From: Rhynchopus sp. YZ270_cl-10
Taxonomy: Eukaryota; Euglenozoa; Diplonemea; Diplonemida; Diplonemidae
Direction: 5' to 3'
Assembly: GCA_964035575.1 (NCBI GenBank)
Contig: OZ037924.1
Coordinates: 620,001 to 684,000 of the forward strand
Length of the DNA: 64,000 nucleotides
Of the stretch, positions 29,783 to 38,380 are shown one piece after another; the stretch's first letter is position 1; the number at the start of each line of letters is the position of its first letter. The notes under the pieces are model-generated. The model was not told where the DNA came from. It made no database searches and saw nothing but the letters and a program-made list of their open reading frames with translations. The position numbers and the translations under genes were made by a program.

Positions 29783-31250
29783 TACCGTGGCGCCATACAT
29801 TCAGGGTTTCTTGCAAATCGATTTTTTAAAAAATTAGATTAGACTCTCGAGAGATAACGGAAATCGATCATTGGGGCAGGATGTAGCTTGCTTGGAGAGA
29901 GGACAATGGGGGTGGGATGGGGGGAGGGACAACAATACTGATGTGTGTTTTTGTTTTGACATGTTTTATTAAAGCATGTCACTATCCGAGGGGGAAAATA
30001 CAGAGTTCATTTTTTTTTGTTGATGTCTGTGCACGAGAGGCACCGTCATCTTTCAATTTTTTTTTTAAAAAGGTGACTGAACAGGTTCATCTTACAGAAA
30101 ATTCCCCCTTTTTTTTTGCAGAGTTCACCCACACACAGTCATCATGTAGGGCATAGCCTTGTGTACTTGACTGCATAGTTCTATTCTAAGAGTGCACCTG
30201 TTCGGTGTGCTCCTATTTTATTTTATTTTCCCCCTTAAAAGTGGCTTAGGATGACCTGACCACAAAAAGAATAGCAGTGAAAGCTCATCTTCGGGTGTCT
30301 ACACTAATACAACCAAGTTTTGGAGAGAAAAAAAAAAACCTTCCTTTTTGTTCCTTGAAAGAGGTTATTTGTTATTGCTCTTTCATCTTTCAAGATTTTT
30401 TGTTATATTTTGTGTAATTGACAGTTCAAGGTATGCAGGGGAAAAAAAAACACACAAAAAAAAATTTTTTTTTTGTGTGAAGACTGTATAAATTGGCTAT
30501 TGATTCGACCAAAAAAAAATGCATTTTGGTGCTGTGGTGGGAAGGCTGAAAGGGTGGGGGGTGGGGGAGAGGTGCAATAACATTGTTGCACTCCGGGGGG
30601 GGTTCGATGCCCCCACGGGGGGGAGAGGGGGGGCCGGGGCGGTCGGGGGCTGTGTCTCAGTCGTGTTTTGCACATTATCAAAACCCTTGATCTGGACGTG
30701 TACATCGTATTATAGATACTTCCCCCCCCCATGCGGGAGATCGCCTCGCCTTTTTGAGGCAGGGTTTATTCAGGGGGGGTTTTGGAGTATTCCCATGGTC
30801 CCCTCCCCTCTTCCTCCTCCTCTCCTTTTAGTTCAGTACAAAATTTCAAAAAAAAAAAAAGCTTCCTCCCAAGATTATACTGTGTTTCCATTTTTCTCTC
30901 TCTCATTTGCCCCCCTCACCCCTTAATGATGTGTGATTATTTGCTGTGTTTTTTTTTTTTTTTTCAAATAGAAAGGATGCTTCAGAACAATCCACATAAA
31001 GGAAAAAAGTTTGGGTACATTTAGTGCACCCTATACCCTTCTATTCAGTAGAATAGTTAGTATATGAAACAATATTGTAGTAAGGATGCTTCAGTCTCCT
31101 TGAGGGGAAGGTCATCTCTAGCGTCGACCGGACGGCAGAGATTAGGCAAACGCTAACACAAAGAACCAAACATCAGTAAAACAAAAGACTAACAACTCCC
31201 AAGGCCCCCCGCCCCCCCCCCTTTTCCCCCCTCAAAATAAACAAATAAAA

Positions 31251-34103
31251 ATGGCACAGTCGCTCCAATACGATAATTACAAGCATCTGCCATGGCGTCA
31301 ACGTCCCCTGTGGGATCAGTTTCTATATCTGGACAAAAAATCGAAGGGGATGTTGCAAATCTGTTGCTTGACTGGGGGAGTGATGGCGGTGGCGACTGCA
31401 TTTAACCTGGTGAACAACCCGAAAAAACTTTCTGTCCAGATCGACCCTGGATATGACCGGATTCTGCGTGAGGGTGAACTTACTGTCAACCACGGCAAGA
31501 ATTTGAAGAGCGTAATGCGGGTTCTCGAAGACGGCTTCCCACCGCACGCGAAATTATTTTGCCCTGGTACGGTTGAGAGAAATGCAGAGACAGGAGCACT
31601 GCGGAAGGTGATCTCCCTTGGGTTCATGCACGCGGCAGATGCAGGCAGCAAACGCGACGCCCTGGCGAACATGAAGGAGGATTTGGGCATCACCCCCGAT
31701 ACGTTTAAATGCGAGAAATGGATTGCAGAGGACGAAGCGGTTCCTTCAGAGCGTTTCTCGATCTTCACAGCGGGGCTAGTGGCTAGCGATGCCATCACAC
31801 CCCCAGCAGAGGATGCAGTGTTCCCCCCCTCATACTTTGTGATGGGCACCCCCGAAGAGTTAGAGAACATGAAACAGCAGGTAGACGGGGCGGCAGTCGA
31901 CTTTGTCGCCCTGCTCGACAGAGACGCGGTGTACAGAATCGGGCTGTGTGTCCTCCGGCACGGAATTGACATGGTCAGAGTATGTTTCTTGTCACGTAAC
32001 AAAACTGGGACCAATTGGGGGAAACTTTAAACATTTTTATGTCCCAGAAAAATAAGTTTACGGTAGTTTACTGTTCTTCTTTGACTTCATCACTCAGAAA
32101 CAGAAACTGTTCTAAATCGTACAGTTCATGCTTTTTTTTAATACCGACATGCAAGGACACAGGCGTGTGAAAGATTTTGCGACATCTACCATTGCCTTGT
32201 GGTCCAACTTGTAGAACAGCAAGGGGGAGGACTTCTTTCAGACACACATTCCCGTATGGCGTAGCAGGAGTACCTTGTTGTTAGTGTCCTCGTTTCCTGA
32301 CCCAGTGATCCAAGACCTGCCGCTATGCTTCTTCAGCTCCAGGATGCACACATTCCGTGTCAGGGACCGTACTCCTCCTTCGTGCTTGGCGATGCACAGC
32401 GGATCTGGTTCTCGGACCGCAGGTGCTGCTCTCTTTGCAAAAGCACTCACAACCGCCTTCAACTGCATGGTATTGTGCACACTGTCTCACCTCCTGCGAG
32501 CGCTCTGCTGCCGCCTTCAACGTGACTGAGGGTGTCTTGTTGGGGAACGAATCCGCTATCCCATACAGGCGTATCGTAAACCCAGACAGCTCACTCTCCA
32601 GCGTCCGACTCTCCCTCAGCAGCGTCTACGAGTCTACCTGAGCCCCAAGTTTGAGAATAAGGGTTCCACCGCGTCCAGCTGCGACAGAAACAAAGTTCTG
32701 TCGCGAACTCCCTCGACCAGGGCTGTAGACAGTCACCCCCACAAATTCGGTGGGGGGTTTCACCTTGAAGTACAATCCCAGTACAATCAAACATCCGGAG
32801 AGCGAGCTTCTGCCCCACCTTCTTCATCTCGGAGTTCACCGTGTCGAGGACATGCTGCCATCCAAGCTCTTTACGACATTTGGGGGTGCTTTTTTTGCTG
32901 CGATGATGGGCTGCCTCGGACAGCAGGGTTTCCGCCAAGGGGGACCGGGGGGGACCATGGTCCCCCCCAATATTTTTCCCAGAAAAATCCGGATTTTTAC
33001 AGGGGTTTGGGGGGTACCATGGTCCCCCCTAAGAAAAATGGGTTTTGGAGGTTGTAGATGACCCCCCGTGGTCATGTGACCCCACCGTGCAGAGCATTTG
33101 ACTCGCTGTGTCAAAAGGAGTGGAAGAAAAGGGGATGGCGAACTCTAAAAAAATAAAAAAGTAGCGTACCGTGCGCCTGCGGCGCTGTGTTGCTGGCTCT
33201 TTGATGTTGATATTATTGATACCATTGATACTTCCGAGCATTGCCCCTTTTAAAAGGAGGCTTCGGCAAGCGACGAGTACATACACTTTCATTACATGTT
33301 CCAACTGCAGCACTGCAATCACTGTGTGGCGCCATACAAGGAAAAAAGCAAATACCATCACCCTCCACTCTCACAAGACCCCTTACCTACCTCTACCAGA
33401 CAACGCAGCTGTGAAGCTTAGCACGGCTATCTAACCTGGTGCTAAAAAGCCTGGCGCAAAAAAGTTGTGCCAAAGCTGGCAGAGCAGACTTGTCTTTGCT
33501 GTCAAGAAGGAGACTCCCACGGTTGTCACACCCTTCGCCTCTCCACTCTGTGGCCTGCAGGGAGGCGCGCGCGAAGCGCGCGACGACCGCTATTGCGGGG
33601 AGAAAAAAAATTTTGGGGGGTCTTTTTGATGGTCCCCCCCAATTTCTGAAACCCCAAATCCTGGCGGAAACCCTGGACAGACAAAAAAAAAAAAAAAGCA
33701 ACCTTGCATGTCGGTCATGACCAAAAAAAAGCATACGAACCACAAAAGTGTACATTTTTACCACACCAATACCTCCCCCCCTTTTTTAGGGCAATAATAT
33801 TTTCCCTTCGTTTTATTCACTTTCTCTGTCAGATTCTATTCTTTTTTTTGGGGGTATTTTTCACAACACTCACCAACACAGTTTTCTGACCAAGGCGTGC
33901 AGTGTGTTCAGAACAAGACCATCGAGTCCTACGCTGACCAGGCCGACGATGAGCCGAGTCGTCCTGGGTACGTTATCACCGAACCACAGCCGTTCCCAAG
34001 TCAAAGCTGGTGGGCAAAAAACGTTATGCATCATCCACGTCTTTCGCACAATACAGGGACCGAATTCAAAAACCCCTCATGGTTTGGTGGACGAGGGCAT
34101 TAA
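31251..34103 (+). CDS. Unknown protein with one N-terminal TM segment, two exons around a long intron
   Basis: About 309 aa from exon 1 (31251-31979) and exon 2 (33903-34103). Exon 1: YDNYKHLPWRQRPLWDQFLY, then one hydrophobic segment at about 33-54 (GMLQICCLTGGVMAVATAFN). A soluble region with Pro-rich stretches and an acidic helix follows (FVMGTPEELENMKQQVDGAA). The frame continues 51 nt past the GTATGT donor to a TAA, giving an unspliced alternative of 259 aa. Exon 2 was found downstream: NKTIESYADQADDEPSRPGY and on to a Trp-rich end, FKNPSWFGGRGH. Both splice ends are phase 0; the 3' site could also be at 33911. The family is not recognised. A single N-terminal TM is compatible with an organelle inner-membrane subunit, but that is speculation. 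Confidence 0.6.
32240..32923 (-). pseudogene. Degraded coding-like segment on the opposite strand, family not recognised
   Basis: Read on the minus strand, successive stretches have strongly coding-like codon choice (many CTG, GAG and AAG). The + strand reading is less protein-like. The segment does not stay open as one frame and appears to have several breaks. Its upstream side is cut by the TIR element at 32924. It may be the remnant of a mobile element or of a duplicated gene; nothing identifies it. Confidence 0.4.
32924..33675. mobile_element. TIR DNA transposon-like element (hAT-like ends), non-autonomous
   Basis: The left end CAGGGTTTCCGCCA is matched by the reverse complement TGGCGGAAACCCTG at the right end (33662-33675). 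The flanks share GACAG (32919-32923 and 33676-33680), a probable target duplication, though shorter than the 8 bp expected for hAT. Both sub-terminal regions contain G/C-run sequences with CATGGTCCCCCC. Internal parts include the CACGGTACGC-type repeat in reverse (33060-33185) and a GC hairpin at 33567-33581. No transposase seen. A similar CAGGGTTTCCGC end occurs at 7690. Confidence 0.75.
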
Positions 34104-34503
34104 ACACCCCACTGTTAGTAGAACCCCTGAGGGGGCAGAAGCGGAAAGAAAAAAAAAAAAGAAAAATCTACCTCCCCCTTTCCCCCACCCCACATTCCTT
34201 TTCACCCCATTTTGAGTCCGGCACCATACTTCCCGCATTTTTTTTAGTCTCCGCACCCTTTTTTATATTCCTACGAAGCTTTGCTTTAAAGGAGAAATAG
34301 TATCACCGGTACGGTCGCCAATCATCCCTCCCAGGAGGATTGTGCAATCAACGAAAACAACTTTACTTACCTACCCGATCCTACTATTTTTTTTGTCCTT
34401 TTCGAAATTTTCCATTCTTTTTTTTTCACCCGAAACTTTTCTCAATCCCCTTCAAAACCACCCTATTTGCAGTCACACTCTAACCTCTTTTACCTCTAGC
34501 AAC
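34104..34503. other. Leader/spacer before the PTB-like gene
   Basis: A/T and C-rich sequence without coding signal. It contains two acceptor-like sites, CTATTTGCAG (34463-34472) and TTTACCTCTAG (34489-34499), just ahead of the start codon. Confidence 0.65.
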
Positions 34504-37500
34504 ATGTCGGGCATCAACACCCCCAGCCCAGTGCTGATGATCAGAAGTGTCCCTCACGGGAAGACGGAGACGGACCTGCAGGAGTGGGCACAAAGCTACG
34601 ACTTCTTTGACAAGCGTAACGGCGTGATGCGCAGCACGGAGTGCTCGAAGAGTCTTCTGCTGTCGGACCGGGAGATCGGTTTTGTGCAGATGGGAAGCGT
34701 GGAAGAGGCGATGCACATCATGAGCATTTACTCGAACACCCCGCAGCTTGTGAAGATGGACAACCACCTGCTCAACCTGATCTACTCGGACAAGCAGGAG
34801 ATCACCGCCGCCAAGAAGGCACGCAACCAGATCCCCACCTCGCAAACACGCATCCTCCTCGTCGTGCTCAAAGACCTCTCCGCCACCATCATGATGGACG
34901 AGCTTTTCTGGATCTTCTCCCAGTTCGGTATCGTCGAGAAGCTTTCCTCCTTCACCAAGAACTCCAAGAACCAAGTCCTCGTCCAGTACCTCGAGCACCA
35001 GCAGGCCTCGTCGGTATGGAAAATTCTGTTGTGTAATGTGAATGAGATTGTCTGTGCAGTGCGTTCTGTTCGCTTGGTGGTGAGATGGGGGGGAATTTTT
35101 TTGTAGGAAAAAAAAGATGTGCGTTTGTGTGCTCAGACGAAGGAGTGTTTGATTGGTTGTTTGAATTCACCGAAATGGAATTTAAAAATGTGTACTGAAT
35201 AGTTGATGATACACCCAGTAGTACAAAAGAAGGTGGGAAGGTTGCGCAGGCAACGCTGTAACGCATTATTTGCAAAGCGTAAATATGTAACCAAACACAA
35301 CAAAATCAAATACACAACTCACAGGCTATGGCGTACCTGAACGGAAAGGAAATCCGTTTCGTCTCCGCAGGACAGAGCGGTGCAACAGGCACAGGAAAGT
35401 GTGAGGTATGGCAATGAAGTTTTTTTTTTTTTTTTTTGTCCAATAACGGCAACTTTTTCTGGGGATATTTGCTTTTGGTTTCAAATACACAATACCATTG
35501 AACAATATTACCCGAGAAAAGGATTCTATACCACACTACAACACAGCTTGCGATCGTGCCATCGAAGCTCCCAGAGCTGACCTTCAAGAACCAGGACCAG
35601 AAGAACCGCGACTACACCCAGATCAACCAGCACCTCCAGGAGCAGTTCATCAGCGTATGATTAATGTAACATCTATCTATGGCCACACCTTTGGGTGAGT
35701 CATCATGCTCCACTGTAGGACATTGTCTTTCAGAGCGCGCAAGATGCGTCTATCGTACACACATTGTTTTCTTTAAGGTGGCATAGGTTCTGCATGGTGA
35801 GCATGTGGTCCTATGGATTGCCTTCAACGCTCTCGCATTTGTGTGCCAGAGGCGTGTTGTATTAATCTTACTTTGTTTCACAGTGTCGCATGGACCGCTC
35901 GCAGCTGAAGCCGTACCTCGAAACCTGCTGCCGTGACTACGGCTGGCGCATGAAGGACTTCCTGTGGGGACAGTGGGTGCTTGGAAACGGATGGCTTGAC
36001 CCCCGTCAGGTATGAGATGGGTTTGTTACCGCTGCCGAGCATGTCACCACATCATTAAATATTGCTGTGTTGTCTTCATACACAGCAGGCATATTGCTAA
36101 GTGCCGTTTCGCCGTTTTGCCTTTTTGGCCAAAATCACAAAAAATTTTTTTTTTGAAAACGCCGTTTCGCCGTTTTGCCTTTTAAAAAAACGCCGTTTTC
36201 AAAATTGGCGAAGCGCCGTTCCCCCCGAGAAATCGGCGTTTTCAACGCGACAAAACGCCGTTTCCTGTCGTCATTTTTTGAGAAAAAGGATCTGGCAAAA
36301 TCATAAAAGTAGCGTACCGTGCGCCTGCGGCGCAAGCTTACATCACACCCTTCCCATGCTGTAAAATAGTGCAATTTTAAGCGCGATTTTTGAAATGTTG
36401 CGTACCGTGGCTTCGCCAGGAACCTTTGGTTACCTGACTAACCTTTGGTTAGGCCATAGCCACCATTTCTTTTATAAATTTACTAAGGTTACTGATAAGA
36501 AGGCGGACACCCACTACGGATTGCGGATCACCAGTGGCTGAAAGCTACCAAGGCACAGAGGAGGGAAGCTTTCCCGCAGAGAAGGGTTGGGGTGGTGTAG
36601 GTTGGCCGTGCATCACAAAATGCCGAGAATATTTTTCGCTGAGTTTTCCGCACAGAAAAAAATGACTGCCTCACACAAAACCACCTTTTTGGTGGAGGCT
36701 AGGGGGGCTATATAATACCCTCTGTGGTTGGCAGGGAGGCGCGCGCGAAGCGCGCGACGACCGCTTTCAACGGGGGGAAATTTTTTTTTTGGCCTGGAAA
36801 AAAAAAAAAGTGTCGCCGTTTTGCTTTTTTCCACTTTCGGCAAAGTTAGCAATATGCCTGATACACAGCTTCACCACCCTGCTAGGGGATAACCCACAAC
36901 CCGCACCTGACGTCACACACACACACCCCATCACAGGAGGACCGCTTCCGTGGAAACATTCCCGTCGACCTTGCCGGACCCCAGAGAGGAATCCCAGAGG
37001 GCCAGGTATGTCCCTGACCCATTTTTGTATCTTTTTTTAAGGTGACTAAGCACGAAGGCTTAGGTTCATCTTATAAACTTTTCTCTTTTTTCTCTCTCAA
37101 GCGTTTTTAGCCCCCAAATCATCAATGTAGCAGAGGTGGGTCAATATTACCGTTTTTTTCTTCTTTTCTCCAGGTCGGACACTGCGTGCACATCAGCGAG
37201 ATCACCTCTGACAAGCAGGCAGAGCGTGCTGGGTACCCGAGACACGGAGGTGTCGACGCAAAGCAGCTGTGGCGCATCTGCGGGATGTACGGTGACATCG
37301 TTGCCGTGAAGATGCTGTTCAAGTACGAGGGCAGTGCGATTGTGCAGTTCAAATCGTCTGAATACGCGAACGCTTGCATTGAGTTCCTGAAGGGGATGAA
37401 GGTGTGGGGGAAGGAATGGGACGTGAAGCGGTCGAAGAACGCGAACGCTATGCATTGGTCTGGGGCGAACACGGAGCTGGACGCACGCATGGTGACCATC

Positions 37501-38380
37501 CTCACTGACGAGGCACCACCGTCGCCTGCATGGCAGAAGTTCGCCGAGCCGTGCGACTCCCTGTACATGTGGGACCTGCCCGAGGGCCTGGTGGACGACG
37601 ACCTTGTGGAGCTCTTCAACGACTACGGTCGCACCAAGGAAGGACACTACGGCCGTGTGGACACCGTCGACATCAACCACGAAGATCTCACGGCCTGCGT
37701 CGTCATGGACACCACAGAGGACGCCCTCATCGCCTGCTCCCTCATGAACGGCGTGACCGTCTTCATCCGCGGCAAAACCTTCCAGATCAAGCTCCACTTC
37801 GACCGCCAAGGGGGCAGACGCGAGCAGGTATGCATTGTAGCGCAACATTTCGTGTGCATCTGGGGTTGAATCTGCAAGTAAATATGAGATATCAATTTTC
37901 CAATGAAATTCATGAGCCTTCGGGCGACTTTTGTGTAGAACCCATCCTTGGACAGGGTGATTGTCGATACTACAAACGAGAAATCTGGTAGCCGGGTTTT
38001 CATAAACGTTGCTCTCAAAGGTTCTATAGAAAAGATCAGGACGACTGACGTCTATACCTTCCGTACAAAAGGCTTCAGCTAACATTGAGTACAGACCCTA
38101 GGTTCCCCAAGAGGGTCCTTAGGTGATTGTTGACACAATATAAAATATGGCGACGACCCTAGGTCGGCTGGGGAAAAAAAATAATCATTTCGTACTACAA
38201 TCCTTCACCAAGTCTCCAACTAAGTCATACGACGATGTTTGGCAAACCATGTCTAGGCATGTCTACACCACTAACACCCCACAGCAGGACCAGGAGGATT
38301 ACGGCGCAGTCCCACGCTCCATGACCAACGCCATGGCAGATGTTGGCGGCACCTTCATGGCAAGAACCTGGACTGCATAG
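34504..38380 (+). CDS. Polypyrimidine-tract-binding (PTB/hnRNP L) family protein, seven exons
   Basis: 547 aa with four RRM-type domains; PTB proteins are about 530 aa. Exons: 34504-35013, 35325-35405, 35547-35654, 35884-36009, 36937-37005, 37174-37827 and 38285-38380, all in phase 0. RRM1 begins PSPVLMIRSVPHGKTETDL. RRM2 (RILLVVLKDLSATIMMDELF, FSQFGIVEKLSSFTKNSKNQ) is followed by LAIVPSKLPELTFKNQDQKN and RDYT, diagnostic of PTB-type RRM2 and its linker. RRM3 includes WRICGMYGDIVAVKMLFKYE, and RRM4 includes SLYMWDLPEGLVDDDLVELF. The tail (GTFMARTWTA) is short. Family members bind CU-rich RNA and control splicing, polyadenylation or stability. In this pyrimidine-tract-rich genome that is an apt role, though this is inference. 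Confidence 0.9.
36086..36860. mobile_element. hAT-like non-autonomous element inside intron 4 of the PTB-like gene
   Basis: The left end CAGGCATATTGCTAA (36086-36100) and the right end TTAGCAATATGCCTG (36846-36860) are exact inverted repeats. Both are flanked by the identical 8-bp target duplication ATACACAG (36078-36085 and 36861-36868). Length 775 bp. The interior has repeated GCCGTTTCGCCGTTTTGCC motifs, the CACGGTACGC-type repeat in reverse (36230-36418) and a GC hairpin at 36741-36755. No transposase. The perfect duplication suggests a fairly recent insertion. Confidence 0.9.
37041..37083 (+). repeat. Short repeat family A copy in PTB intron 5
   Basis: GGTGACTAAGCACGAAGGC, TTAGGTTCATCTTATAAAC then TTTTCTC. 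The CTAAGC and GCTTAG arms are intact. Confidence 0.8.
38078..38140 (+). repeat. Short repeat family D copy (full) in PTB intron 6
   Basis: ACATTGAGTACAGACCCTAG, GTTCCCCAAGAGGGTCC, then TTAGGTGATTGTTGACACAA. It is the best copy of the family; a degraded second block lies at 37950-37985. Confidence 0.75.

Larger units (their letters stand above)
28743..31250. other. Gene-free spacer
   Basis: Contains an inverted copy of the 7384 repeat (29120-29190), family B with T-arm-like block (29253-29330), a 115-bp foldback (29668-29782), family A (30070-30110) and family E (30258-30325) fragments, and poly-G/C tracts near 30590-30650. No gene supported. Confidence 0.65.
31980..33902 (+). other. Long intron (about 1.9 kb) carrying insertions
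   Basis: Starts GTATGT. The 3' end is near TTTTCTGACCAAGGCGTGCAG, with a CTGAC branch-like motif. Introns with simple content here are 140-545 bp. This one contains a degraded coding-like segment on the opposite strand and a 752-bp TIR element, which account for most of the extra length. Confidence 0.58.

Noticed and set aside
32215-32529. Candidate second exon of the 31251 gene starting after CTTGTAG
   Set aside because: It is phase-compatible and open, but codon choice is better on the opposite strand there. The exon at 33903-34103 has more protein-like composition and a CTGAC branch-like motif.
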